Shown here: in pieces, positions 1 through 8,177 of the stretch
Position numbering within the stretch: position 1 is the stretch's first letter
Layout: every line of letters begins with the position of its first letter
Source: Enterococcus silesiacus
GTDB taxonomy: Bacteria > Bacillota > Bacilli > Lactobacillales > Enterococcaceae
Direction: 5' to 3'
DNA length: 64,000 nt
NCBI GenBank assembly: GCA_001465115.1
Contig: CP013614.1
Span: forward strand, 2,976,001-3,040,000
Notes under the pieces: model-generated
What the model saw: only the letters and a program-made list of their open reading frames with translations
The model's database searches: none
Told to the model about the DNA's origin: nothing
Made by a program: the position numbers and the translations under genes

Positions 1-2
1 AG

Positions 3-233
3 CAAATAGCTGCACAAACCAATTTACCGATCAATATAATGCTAGATATTCAAAAAGATTCAATCTCAGACTATCTACATACTGGGATTTCAAGAATCAG
101 CTTTGGTCCTTCGACCTATATGCTTTATAATGAAAGTGAAAATAACGATTTAGATGAATTTTATACGTCCTTACTAGCAGATCTAGCTCAATATGAGAAA
201 CAAGAGCGTATAGAATTATTCAGAATAAAGTAG
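3..233 (+). CDS. PEP mutase / isocitrate lyase family protein, C-terminal part
   Basis: Only the last 76 codons are present; the frame is open to the window edge, so the gene starts upstream. The visible end reads NLPINIM, then about a dozen residues, then GISRISFGPSTYMLY. This matches the C-terminal part of phosphoenolpyruvate mutase/isocitrate-lyase superfamily barrels, where 'LPVN' is followed by a 'lGv.RiS.Gp' strand. The catalytic N-terminal part is outside the window, so the substrate cannot be told. The stop lies 15 bases before the ada start, so the two genes are probably co-transcribed. An internal Met at 39 is not a likely start because the homologous fold continues upstream of it. 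Confidence 0.7.
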   Translation, partial: QIAAQTNLPINIMLDIQKDSISDYLHTGISRISFGPSTYMLYNESENNDLDEFYTSLLADLAQYEKQERIELFRIK

Positions 234-248
234 AGAGGGGAATGCCCA

Positions 249-1298
249 ATGATCGGTGAAAAGGAAAAAAAGCACTACTACCAAGCACTGCTTGCAAAAG
301 ATTCCACCTATGACGGAATTTTCTTTGTTGGCATCAAATCAACCGGTGTTTTTTGTCATGCTACATGTCCGGCAAGAAAACCAAAGTATGAAAACTGCAC
401 CTTTTACGAAACAGCAGAAGAAGCCCTTTTATCTGGCTATAGACCATGCAAACGATGCAAACCATTATCTTTTCCAAGAGAAATCCCGCCACTCGTTCAA
501 AAAATGGTGGAGTTAGTAGAAGAAAATCCTGAAAAGCGTTGGAAAGACCAAGATTTCGCTGAATTGGGCATTCACTCGATGACTGCCAGAAGACAATTTA
601 AAAAAGTCTATGGTATGACGTTTGTTCAATATGCGCGCTCAAGAAGGATGGGGATGGCCTTGAAATCAATCAAAAATGGGGAAAAGCGAATCGATACCCA
701 GCTAGATGTCGGCTACGATTCACCCAGTGGATTCTATGATGCCTTTTCAAAAATCATGGGGAGAAATCCGAAGCAGTCAAAAGAGATCAAAATATTATCG
801 GCAGATTGGATTGATACGATTTTAGGACCGATGATGAGTATTGCGGATGACGACTATTTATATTTATTAGAATTTGTCGATCGGCGTGGCTTGGAAAGAG
901 AAATTGAGCGATTACGGAATCGAATGAACGCTTCGATCGTTCCAGGAAAAACCAAGATCAACGAGCAGATCAAAGAGGAGCTGGATTTGTATTTTGAGAA
1001 GAAACTGGATGAATTTAGAACACCGTATCTGTGTTTAGGTTCTGATTTTCAGAAAAGCGTTTGGCAAGCGTTGACGGAAATCAAGCGTGGTGAAACTTCT
1101 TCCTATAAAGCATTAGCGCAAGCAATCGGAAATCCGAAGGGGATGCGAGCAGTTGGGAATGCGAATGGCGCGAATCAATTGGCGATCATTATTCCATGCC
1201 ATCGAGTGATTCAGACAGATGGTAGTCTGGGCGGCTATGGCGGCGGTGTGGAACGGAAGAAGTGGTTGTTGAAGCATGAACGGGAGTATGATTTGTGA
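249..1298 (+). CDS. ada: Bifunctional Ada: methylphosphotriester/O6-methylguanine-DNA methyltransferase and AraC-type activator
   Basis: A 349-residue adaptive-response protein with three domains. The N-terminal zinc domain has Cys36, Cys40, Cys67 and Cys70, spaced as in E. coli Ada; the first would take the methyl group from DNA phosphotriesters. An AraC-type helix-turn-helix follows (about residues 95-185, ending near GRNPKQSK). The C-terminal O6-methylguanine methyltransferase domain carries the IIPCHRV active-site motif near residue 317, whose Cys accepts the alkyl group irreversibly. The ribosome site AGAGGGG precedes the ATG. It follows a PEP-mutase-family gene closely and ends in a hairpin terminator shared with the convergent neighbour. 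Such proteins normally activate their own gene when methylated; no operator was identified here. All key cysteines are intact. Confidence 0.95.
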   Translation: MIGEKEKKHYYQALLAKDSTYDGIFFVGIKSTGVFCHATCPARKPKYENCTFYETAEEALLSGYRPCKRCKPLSFPREIPPLVQKMVELVEENPEKRWKDQDFAELGIHSMTARRQFKKVYGMTFVQYARSRRMGMALKSIKNGEKRIDTQLDVGYDSPSGFYDAFSKIMGRNPKQSKEIKILSADWIDTILGPMMSIADDDYLYLLEFVDRRGLEREIERLRNRMNASIVPGKTKINEQIKEELDLYFEKKLDEFRTPYLCLGSDFQKSVWQALTEIKRGETSSYKALAQAIGNPKGMRAVGNANGANQLAIIIPCHRVIQTDGSLGGYGGGVERKKWLLKHEREYDL

Positions 1299-1304
1299 GC
1301 GGCA

Positions 1305-1352
1305 TAAAAAGAGCGATAACCACTGCTAAGATGTGGGTATCGCTCTTTTTCT
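1305..1352. terminator. Bidirectional rho-independent terminator
   Basis: Arms AAAAAGAGCGATAACCAC (1306-1323) and GTGGGTATCGCTCTTTTT (1333-1350) form a long stem with A-rich and T-rich edges, between the convergent ada and TPM-domain genes. It can serve both strands. Confidence 0.9.
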
Positions 1353-1363
1353 ATAAACTGTAT

Positions 1364-2992
1364 TCACCAACCGCCAGAAAAACCGCCACCGCCTGATGAA
1401 CCACCGCCACCAGAACTTCCTCCTCCGCCACTGGATGAACCACCGGAATCGCTACTGTGATAGCTTGAGGTACTGAAATGCTGTAACGTTTGATATCTAG
1501 CAAAATGGATTCCTGGTATTGCTCCTAAAAATAAACATTTATCAAGATCCATGATGGCTTTTTGATAATAGTCCGATTCAATTTTTTTAAAATCCTTCTC
1601 ACCTTTTTTAAAAGCTTTAGGCAATTCGCTTTCAAAGTTACCAGCTTCTTTAAAAAAATCTTCTTTACTGGTATCTTGACCTTTTAGCAGGTGATAGGAA
1701 ACGAGTAAAACCAGTAATTTTTCTTTTTGTTTTGTGTAAAATGATTTTGCTACATGCTCTTTTACATAGACTTGCACAATATTTCTCGTTTGCATGAACG
1801 CAACTCTAGCTTGAATGATTTTTTGTAAAATTTCTAAGTAGTCATTATCTGATTGCTTCAGTTTTGCTTGTAGTTGTTTTGTTGCTTGAGTGATGTTCTG
1901 TGGCTCTGTGAGGAAATCGCCTAAACTTTGGGCATACTCTTCATAGTAGCGCTCACTGATTTCCAAGCATAAGGTGCAATACGTTAGCTTGTTAGCTTCG
2001 GTCAGGTGATGCATACGATATTTACCCAGTTGTGTTGTATGATCTATGACATCACTTGTAAATAAAATTTTGGATAAATAACGACGCAAAAATGTATACT
2101 TGCCAAAATTAGCTAGAATCAATCTCCAGATAGGTGCTTCTCTAAAATAAATCGTAATCGATCTTTCTCTCACAGCTACTTTACCTAGCCAACGTACCTG
2201 TAACTCTTGGATAGAATCAAACAGAGGCATCTTTAAAATCCGTTTTTCTAAGAAACTCCTAAAGTAAAAGGAGCCAACAAAAAGACCCAGAGCAACGAAC
2301 ATTGATAGGATAAAATGATCCATGATAAAAGCTAAAACAATCCAAAGATAGTCCCAAAAATTCTTTTTCGGTTCTACATAGTGGTATTGAGAGTCATCAT
2401 AAGCGTTACTTGCTTGTTCTAGATCCTGAACTTCTTTTTTCGCTGCTTCGTAATTGCCGTAACGTTCATTCACTATCGATATGATGTTGTGGCTGATGAT
2501 AGTCAAGCCTTGATCATACTTCTCCTCACGAAACAACTGTTCCACACTTGTAGGCACAATGTCACGCTTCATACTATCTGTAATCACGTCTTCTACACCA
2601 TAGCCAACTTCTAAACGATACTTTCGGTCAGAGACTGCAATAACAAATAGAAAGCCGTTGTTTAGATCTTTATCGCCGATGCCTAACGTTTGGAAAGTTT
2701 CATTGGCGTAGGTTTCGATCGTTTCGTTTTTGGGTAATTTTTTGATGGTTTTTAGAACGAATTGCGGGCTGCCAGGTAGTTGTTTGAAATCAGATTCGTT
2801 TGCTTGGATGATGGCTTGTTTTGTTTCCTCGCTTAATAGACCAGCTTGATCGTCGACGAAGAAACTTTCGGCTGAGCTAGTTTGAGGGGTGGAGAGAGTG
2901 AAGAGGAAGATTGTGGTGAGAAAAAGGATTGTTTTAAAAAAGTTTGGTTTGGTAAAGTGTGTGTGTTTTTTATGTGTGTGATTTGAGTTCAT
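1364..2992 (-). CDS. TPM-domain membrane protein with glycine-rich tail
   Basis: About 542 residues. The chosen start (MNSNHTHKK) has AAAAGGAGC upstream; an earlier in-frame ATG at 3046 lacks one. A His-rich leader is followed by a signal-peptide-like hydrophobic stretch (TILFLTTIFLFTLS), then a TPM domain (formerly DUF477) beginning FVDDQAGLL and containing YRLEVGYGVED. A long transmembrane region follows (LWIVLAFIMDHFILSMF...), then a mostly helical cytoplasmic part. The C-terminus is almost only Gly and Ser and ends FSGGW, a common ending of YgcG-type TPM proteins. TPM proteins are membrane-anchored and have been linked to photosystem repair in plants, but their bacterial role is not settled. 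It stands alone on this strand, ending at the shared terminator. Confidence 0.85.
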   Translation of the reverse strand: MNSNHTHKKHTHFTKPNFFKTILFLTTIFLFTLSTPQTSSAESFFVDDQAGLLSEETKQAIIQANESDFKQLPGSPQFVLKTIKKLPKNETIETYANETFQTLGIGDKDLNNGFLFVIAVSDRKYRLEVGYGVEDVITDSMKRDIVPTSVEQLFREEKYDQGLTIISHNIISIVNERYGNYEAAKKEVQDLEQASNAYDDSQYHYVEPKKNFWDYLWIVLAFIMDHFILSMFVALGLFVGSFYFRSFLEKRILKMPLFDSIQELQVRWLGKVAVRERSITIYFREAPIWRLILANFGKYTFLRRYLSKILFTSDVIDHTTQLGKYRMHHLTEANKLTYCTLCLEISERYYEEYAQSLGDFLTEPQNITQATKQLQAKLKQSDNDYLEILQKIIQARVAFMQTRNIVQVYVKEHVAKSFYTKQKEKLLVLLVSYHLLKGQDTSKEDFFKEAGNFESELPKAFKKGEKDFKKIESDYYQKAIMDLDKCLFLGAIPGIHFARYQTLQHFSTSSYHSSDSGGSSSGGGGSSGGGGSSGGGGFSGGW

Positions 2993-3206
2993 GTTGCTCC
3001 TTTTGATTGTGTTGTTGTAGTTTAGGTGTTTGATCAGACAGTTCATTTGAAAATATCTAGTATACGATCGGTGCTATAAAAAGAACTGCCAAAACGGATT
3101 CAATTACTTTGAGACTCTCAGTCATTAATTTAGTAAACAGATAAGTTTTTTCGTTCTAAATAGTGATAAGTTATAGCATTTTTTTTAGGATAATGTATTA
3201 TTCTCA

Positions 3207-3971
3207 TTAATTTTCCCAACCGTCTCTTTTTAATGTTACTTCTAAAGCTTTTTCGGAATAGTGTTTCGGAAATTTAAATTTGGCGAATGATAGAAACAAG
3301 GATTTGCCTACTACAAAGGCTATAAAATAAGCGAGAGCAGTTAGTAGTATAAATAATACAAATGAACCTTCCATAAGTCCGCCTATCCCGATTCCAGCGG
3401 ATGTTCCAATCAAAAGAATCCCTTGACTCTTAGTAATTGCACTATCTACATCGCTATCACCTTTGACTTTTTTCTCCATCTCAATTACTTTTGGGTATTT
3501 TTTATGAGTTTTTCCGGTTAGAATCATCCAAAGGTACCATACTATTGAGATAAGTATAAATACAAAAGGTAGGAACAATAGAATATCGAATGCGAGATCT
3601 TGGTATTCTTTAGAGATAGAATTTGATAAAAAATTTCTATATTCAACGATAAGTAGAACATAGCTAATTTCTAAAAATCCCCAACTGACTAGAAAATGGA
3701 TAATTGGATCATATATTTTCGTTTTTATTAGTAATAGTGAGAATAGAATCAACACATTTATAACCAAAAAGAATAACACAATTACTTGGAATAACATTGT
3801 GTTAGGAAAGTAAATCCCTTCGTACTCAAAACTATCAATGTAGAGATACATGATTGGAAAGCAAGCCACAGCAATAAGACTTATCATTCTTGAAGCCTTG
3901 ATTCCGGCAAATTCTAATCTGTATTTTATTGGTGCGATAAAAAAATAATAATCGTCTGCTGTTTTTTTCAC
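3207..3971 (-). CDS. Six-TM membrane protein, paralogue of the gene at 4783-5562
   Basis: 254 residues with about six hydrophobic segments (near residues 27-47, 57-82, 90-111, 128-151, 182-200 and 204-223). The start is GTG, five bases after GGAGAA. It is a divergent paralogue of the gene at 4783-5562: both begin with a short polar segment containing DDYYFF or DDFFYF, share LLxxKTKxYxP after the second segment, have TGKT after the fourth, and end with KFPxxYxEK. The two copies flank a lipoprotein gene and all three read the same way, so they probably form one cassette. Its place directly behind a wrecked LXG toxin gene suggests membrane-located immunity against a T7SS effector; this is inference. 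I recognise no named family. Confidence 0.75.
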   Translation of the reverse strand: MKKTADDYYFFIAPIKYRLEFAGIKASRMISLIAVACFPIMYLYIDSFEYEGIYFPNTMLFQVIVLFFLVINVLILFSLLLIKTKIYDPIIHFLVSWGFLEISYVLLIVEYRNFLSNSISKEYQDLAFDILLFLPFVFILISIVWYLWMILTGKTHKKYPKVIEMEKKVKGDSDVDSAITKSQGILLIGTSAGIGIGGLMEGSFVLFILLTALAYFIAFVVGKSLFLSFAKFKFPKHYSEKALEVTLKRDGWEN

Positions 3972-4002
3972 TTGTTTCTCCTTATTGTTTAAAAAATAAG
4001 TA

Positions 4003-4680
4003 TTATTGTGTTGTTATAACAAGTTCCTCATTTTCGTCGTTGTTTTCTAGGTTATCAAAGTAATAAAAATAAAATTCTTCTTTTCCTAATTTAAATGGAA
4101 TGATTTCAGTCGGTTTTTGATTATTTACTTTAATTTTTTTGACTTCTTTTTTTACGGATAATGACCACGCAAAGTTAGGATGGTTTTTAAGAGATTTTGT
4201 AGCATAAGTATTGCTGTATAGATTTAGAGACAGATCTTGCTCTTCGGTAACACTACTATTTTTATGTAATCTACTATTTATAAAATCGCCGGGTACTGGT
4301 CCGTATGATAAGAGATTAGAGTATTCTTTTCTTCCATCTTTGTTTTGTGTTCTGAAGCGCATCTGAGCAAAAATTTCTTCCCCACCTGGTTGAAGAATAA
4401 TACCATAAAAAACGCAACTATCATTATCTTCCACAAGCTTAAGCGTTTTTACCCATGTAAAGTCTGCGGGTTTTCCCTCTGAAAAAGTATTATTTTTGAT
4501 AGCTTCTGCGATAGTTGGATAGTAAGCTTTAATGTGGTCTTCTTCGTTGAAATCAGGATCACCTTCAGTAACTCGCTCAATTCGGGTTGTGTTATTTCCT
4601 TCGTTGTCACCGAAACTAATGCATCCTTGTAAATTAAGGATACATACTCCTAATAATAAAAAAGTGATTCTTTTTCTCAT
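4003..4680 (-). CDS. Putative lipoprotein in the T7SS immunity cassette
   Basis: 225 residues. The N-terminus MRKRITFLLLGVCILNLQGC is a lipoprotein signal ending in the lipobox LQGC, so the mature protein would be attached through Cys20 to the outer face of the membrane. The remainder is hydrophilic with a mixed alpha/beta look and no family I recognise. It lies between two paralogous six-TM proteins in the same direction, about 30 bases from the downstream one. A surface lipoprotein beside an effector locus could neutralise a toxin acting outside the cell or during delivery, as proposed for some T7SS immunity lipoproteins; this is inference only. The ATG has AAGGAGAG upstream. Confidence 0.75.
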   Translation of the reverse strand: MRKRITFLLLGVCILNLQGCISFGDNEGNNTTRIERVTEGDPDFNEEDHIKAYYPTIAEAIKNNTFSEGKPADFTWVKTLKLVEDNDSCVFYGIILQPGGEEIFAQMRFRTQNKDGRKEYSNLLSYGPVPGDFINSRLHKNSSVTEEQDLSLNLYSNTYATKSLKNHPNFAWSLSVKKEVKKIKVNNQKPTEIIPFKLGKEEFYFYYFDNLENNDENEELVITTQ

Positions 4681-4782
4681 AGTTCTCTCCTTATGCTATG
4701 TTATAGATCAGAGTGGTGCTTACCATAATGAAATAATAGTTGTGAAAGAGCACCTCATGTTTTGAGAGTTCAAGCAAAGTTT

Positions 4783-5562
4783 TCATATATTAATTTTTCC
4801 CTCTTCTCTCATATTCTTTTCCCAATATATTGTTGGAAACTTTTTTTTCATGTATGAAATTACGATAAGTGAAGGTGCAAAAACTGACAAAATAACAGAA
4901 CTAAGTGTGAATAACAAGATCATTAAGTTTCCTTGGATAATATTTAAAGTATTATTTAAAAAAACAAACATGAGTATCAAGGGAAAGAATAACGGTAAAA
5001 TTTTACTGAAATTCCGACTGTTTTGTTCATATTTTTTTGCTTTTTTATGATTTCTACTTGTTTTTCCCGTTTTGATCGCATATAGATGGAAACATGAGCT
5101 AAGGATAAAACTGATTGGTGGTATAAGTATCAGTCGATTAATAAGTATAATTTTTTCATGCTCAATTATTGATAAATTTAGTGTATTAAATACTTCCATA
5201 TCATTATGATTCATAAAGAACTCAGTATAACCTACAATGATAAGTAAAAAAGCAATTCCTAAGAAAAGCAGACCAGCCATGAAATAAGCCATAGGTTCAT
5301 ATACTTTTGTTTTAAAAAGTAATAGATTCAAGAGAGAAAAGAGACTGATAAAGCTTAAAAATAGGTACGTTAACAATAATGGACCTGTTTGTGGTAATAC
5401 TTCTTGTCCATAGCTTATAACATAGACAGGTACCACAATTATTTGACACACAGCTACCCATAAAAAGAACTTCATAGATTTTAAATCTATAGCTGAAGAA
5501 TTAAGTGTCAATGAAAAATAAAAAAAATCATCACCTGTTAATTTTTTTTTGTTTGCATTCAT
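4783..5562 (-). CDS. Six-TM membrane protein, paralogue of the gene at 3207-3971
   Basis: 259 residues with six hydrophobic segments. It begins MNANKKKLTGDDFFYF and shares with its paralogue the LLLFKTKVYEP motif after TM2, TGKT after TM4 and a KKFPTIYWEK tail. The ribosome site AGGAGG is 11 bases before ATG. It is the first gene of a three-gene minus-strand cassette (membrane protein, lipoprotein, membrane protein) and starts about 20 bases after the end of an LXG toxin pseudogene, the position usual for an immunity gene. Function unknown; immunity is inferred from position and duplication. Confidence 0.75.
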   Translation of the reverse strand: MNANKKKLTGDDFFYFSLTLNSSAIDLKSMKFFLWVAVCQIIVVPVYVISYGQEVLPQTGPLLLTYLFLSFISLFSLLNLLLFKTKVYEPMAYFMAGLLFLGIAFLLIIVGYTEFFMNHNDMEVFNTLNLSIIEHEKIILINRLILIPPISFILSSCFHLYAIKTGKTSRNHKKAKKYEQNSRNFSKILPLFFPLILMFVFLNNTLNIIQGNLMILLFTLSSVILSVFAPSLIVISYMKKKFPTIYWEKNMREEGKINI

Positions 5563-5583
5563 GTATTTACCATTTCCTCCTCA

Positions 5584-6160
5584 TTAACCAAAAGACCAAT
5601 TTCCAGGATTCATTACATTACCAATTTTATTTTTAATATTATTCACACCATTTTTGATTTTTTTGATATCGTCTAAACACGATTCTGCATAGAGTTTAAT
5701 GTGCCAATAAACTCCTTAGACTGTGATACCTCATTACTAGAAGAGGAAATAAATGCTTTTTGTGGCACTGGTTACTTCTCTCTTATAGCTACTATCAATA
5801 ATACAACTTGCATCATTGTCTACTAAACTACTAAATTGATCCATTGAGTAGGTAAAATTAGACTTTAAGTCTTCTATTATATTATCATAAACTTCAATCA
5901 AATTGTCATGTGTATGTGAAATATAATTTTTTGTAGCTTTCGCTCCATCGCCTTTAAATGAACTCATATCTTTAATTATACTCAATCCAGACTTTGTTTC
6001 TGAAATGGCTGACGTCTCTTTATCAGCATTTTTAGTGAAATCTTCTTTTAATAATTTTAATCCATGGGGACCGTGGGCTTTTTTATGTAAGTTCAAGTAG
6101 ACAATATCGTCTTTTCCACGTAAACCAAGCGGCACAGCTAAGGTTTTATTAGCTGTATTC
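5584..6160 (-). pseudogene. LXG toxin remnant with an essC-derived 5' end, frameshifted
   Basis: Read on the minus strand, 6157-6062 nearly duplicates an internal part of essC (17360-17273): both encode [17 protein letters not shown] then KAHGPHGL. Right after this the frame changes into an LXG-type helical domain containing [14 protein letters not shown], the LxG-motif region of T7SS effectors. An open frame of 132 codons covers 5737-6135 and then breaks. Further pieces continue in other frames ([14 protein letters not shown], then CLDDIKKIKNGVNNIKNK) to a stop at 5584-5586. So the native start is missing and there are at least two frameshifts. The toxic C-terminal domain is gone, and the membrane/lipoprotein cassette behind it is orphaned. 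Confidence 0.8.
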
Positions 6161-6255
6161 TGTTTAATATTAACAAAATAGAGAATAATATTAGGTGGAT
6201 AAAAGAAAAAAGTAAAAAACTACTGAAAATAGTAATTTTTTACTTTAAGGATGAC

Positions 6256-6561
6256 TCAATATTTAACTTTTTCTTTTTGTCTCAACTCTGTAATTTGTTT
6301 CTCCATTTCCTGCAATGCTTGTGAAAAGTCTTTATGAAATGTACAGAAAATTTGAGAGCATGCATAGTAATTACTTGCAATTTTTTTCTTGTTTACTGGT
6401 CTTTGTTTATCACTAAAAAAATTATTTAGTAGATTCAGTGCATTTTGCCAAGAATTGAGTTGTTCTAAAAGGTCATGTAATGAGTAGATATCTTGATGGC
6501 TGATACTTTTAATTGGTTGATTTCTGTCATTTTTAATAGTTAACTGCTTTATTGTATTCAT
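6256..6561 (-). CDS. Hypothetical 101-residue protein
   Basis: Small, mostly helical, charged protein; the C-terminal half looks like a short coiled coil (QALQEMEKQITELRQKEK). The start has GAAGGAG eight bases before ATG. It lies downstream of a minus-strand promoter (6780-6808) and of a ten-codon ORF with a perfect Shine-Dalgarno sequence. I do not recognise a family. A helper or immunity role in the effector region is possible but unsupported. Confidence 0.6.
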   Translation of the reverse strand: MNTIKQLTIKNDRNQPIKSISHQDIYSLHDLLEQLNSWQNALNLLNNFFSDKQRPVNKKKIASNYYACSQIFCTFHKDFSQALQEMEKQITELRQKEKVKY

Positions 6562-6946
6562 TGTGATTCTCCTTCAAATTTTTTTGGAGAATTTCTTAAA
6601 TGTATGATATACTCAACTTGTCTATGGTGGAGTTTTAATTTAAGAAATTCGTTTCTTATTTTTAGAGCTCTGCTTTTTGTTTTAATAATTCATGAATTCA
6701 AAATAAATAAACTTGTTTACTTAGGTTCATGTTAGATCACCTCCTTTAAATAGAGCCTTCTGTATTTTTAGACGTCTAGGATATAAGATAATAATTATTC
6801 CTATACAAAAGAATGTTTCTATTAACTTTACACTCTCATTATACATATTTCTATTTACTTTATCAAGCGTTGAAGTAAACATTTAAATACTTTTTTGAAA
6901 AATATTGTAAAACCTAGTATAGTAATACATGAAAGAAGGTGTTATT
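6562..6946. promoter_or_regulatory. Divergent control region between the 101-aa gene and the XRE regulator
   Basis: Two promoters facing apart can be read. For the plus strand, TTGAAA (6895-6900), a 17-base spacer and TATAGT (6918-6923) precede the XRE gene. For the minus strand, TTGTAT (6808-6803), 17 bases and TATATC (6785-6780) precede the micro-ORF and the 101-aa gene. The perfect palindrome AATTCATGAATT lies near 6687-6698. No other gene is seen. Confidence 0.6.
6698..6730 (-). CDS. Ten-residue micro-ORF with a perfect Shine-Dalgarno sequence
   Basis: On the minus strand AAAGGAGGTGATC, the full complement of the 16S 3' end, lies four bases before an ATG that opens MNLSKQVYLF and then a stop. 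A promoter-like TTGTAT-17-TATATC (6808-6780) is placed to transcribe it. It may be a leader peptide, a truncated gene start or a very short toxin-like peptide. The strength of the ribosome site is the only real evidence that it is translated. Confidence 0.35.
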   Translation of the reverse strand: MNLSKQVYLF

Positions 6947-7411
6947 TTGGAGCAATTAGGAATCAATATTAGGAAATTACGTAAAGTCAGAGGTATGACA
7001 CAGGAAGAACTGGCAGAAAATGCTAAAACAACGAAGCAAAGTATTTTAAAGATCGAAAAAGGAGAAACAATTCCTCTGAGTACGACTCTTTACGCGATTG
7101 CATCTTCATTAGGCACGACTGTTGAGACTCTTTTTAGTGAGAATATTGAGCTTAGTCAGACTTCTGAAAATATAGTTTTGGATGTTTTGAGGAAACAAGC
7201 CTCATTTAATGAACTACATAGAAATATTTTGGAAGACAGTAAAGACGATGAATTTGATAAAGTAAATTTAGAGAAGGAGAGGAAACTTCTTCTTTCAGAA
7301 TTAGATATAGACAATCTAAGTAACAAAAAATTATATCAACTTATTCTATTGAAACAGAAATCTGAATTAGAAACTGCTCAAGAGAAATATTTAGAGACAA
7401 AATTTGTTTAA
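6947..7411 (+). CDS. XRE-family helix-turn-helix regulator
   Basis: About 154 residues. The first 60 form a Cro/C1-type HTH (RKLRKVRGMTQEELAE, then KIEKGETIPLSTTLYAIA), followed by a helical, charged C-terminal half of unknown role. The start is decided by the promoter: the -10 box TATAGT ends at 6923, so transcription would begin near 6930 and the ATG at 6929 would have no leader. TTG at 6947 has GAAAGAAGG seven bases upstream and is the better start. It is convergent with the immunity-like gene at 7480 and is followed by a terminator. Its 3' third is duplicated as a remnant at 10456-10605. It may control the effector region; the target is unknown. Confidence 0.8.
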   Translation: MEQLGINIRKLRKVRGMTQEELAENAKTTKQSILKIEKGETIPLSTTLYAIASSLGTTVETLFSENIELSQTSENIVLDVLRKQASFNELHRNILEDSKDDEFDKVNLEKERKLLLSELDIDNLSNKKLYQLILLKQKSELETAQEKYLETKFV

Positions 7412-7420
7412 TACAGAGGT

Positions 7421-7464
7421 AAAAGAACAGAACTGGCTTGGAATAATGCCAGTTCTGTTCTTTT
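7421..7464. terminator. Terminator copy 1 of a three-member family
   Basis: AAAAGAACAGAACTGGC and GCCAGTTCTGTTCTTTT form a perfect stem followed by T-rich sequence. It lies between the XRE gene and the convergent minus-strand gene. The same sequence type recurs at 9706 and 10603. Confidence 0.9.
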
Positions 7465-7479
7465 GTCACTTTTTAGATG

Positions 7480-8019
7480 TTAGTAGGCTAGGTCTTCTTT
7501 TTCTAAAATCCCAGTTGTTAAATTTAACTTGAAATTAAACCTACTTCTACCATATTGATCCTCATGGTTTTTATCTCCTTCACACACCACTGCAATGTAG
7601 CTGGGAAATTCTTGAAAATATAATATTTCGTAGCCAAGTGGTTTTTCTACTTCATATAGGAATTCACCATCTAAATCTAATGCAATTACATCTTTTCTTA
7701 ACTTATTTAACATCACTAAAAGTAAATTTTTAAAAGGAAAATAGCCAACTTGAACTAGTTCGTCAAACTTAAGAAATTTGGAAATCCCTTGGTGTAACCA
7801 TTTGATTTCTCCAGTTTCAAGATTGTATATCATTCTACAAGTTCCATCTAACTCAAAGTAATGTACAGAGGTTTTTATAAAATTTTTACCTACTTCGGCA
7901 TAAATTAATTTAGATTCTTCATTATAAGAGGCAAAGAATACGTTATTTAGTTTAATTTCAATTTTTTCTTCGTTAAAAGTCCAAGAGATGAGTTCACTAC
8001 TGTATATTAAATTTTCCAT
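7480..8019 (-). CDS. Hypothetical protein, immunity candidate
   Basis: 179 residues, soluble, rich in alternating hydrophobic/polar strands (IYSSELISWTF, IYAEVGKNFIKTSVHYFELD), suggesting an all-beta fold. No signal peptide or membrane segment. No family recognised. The stop is close to the terminator shared with the XRE regulator. It sits among orphan immunity genes and truncated toxins on the same strand, so cytoplasmic immunity against a lost T7SS effector is the likely role, by position only. The ATG is preceded by AAAGGAG. Confidence 0.6.
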   Translation of the reverse strand: MENLIYSSELISWTFNEEKIEIKLNNVFFASYNEESKLIYAEVGKNFIKTSVHYFELDGTCRMIYNLETGEIKWLHQGISKFLKFDELVQVGYFPFKNLLLVMLNKLRKDVIALDLDGEFLYEVEKPLGYEILYFQEFPSYIAVVCEGDKNHEDQYGRSRFNFKLNLTTGILEKEDLAY

Positions 8020-8177
8020 TATAAATTTCTCCTTTATTATCTAAAAGGAATATTTATTTTATAAGTTTAGTTTATTTTAGAATATCTATTTTTTGAATCT
8101 GAATTAATACCACCTATTTGAGCACAATTGCAATACGGATAGAGTTCAACAAATAATATTAATCCATATACAAAGAA

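Noticed and set aside
6735..6747. GATCACCTCCTTT as a remnant of a 16S rRNA 3' end
   Set aside because: It is just the reverse complement of a perfect Shine-Dalgarno sequence on the minus strand; no other 16S sequence flanks it.
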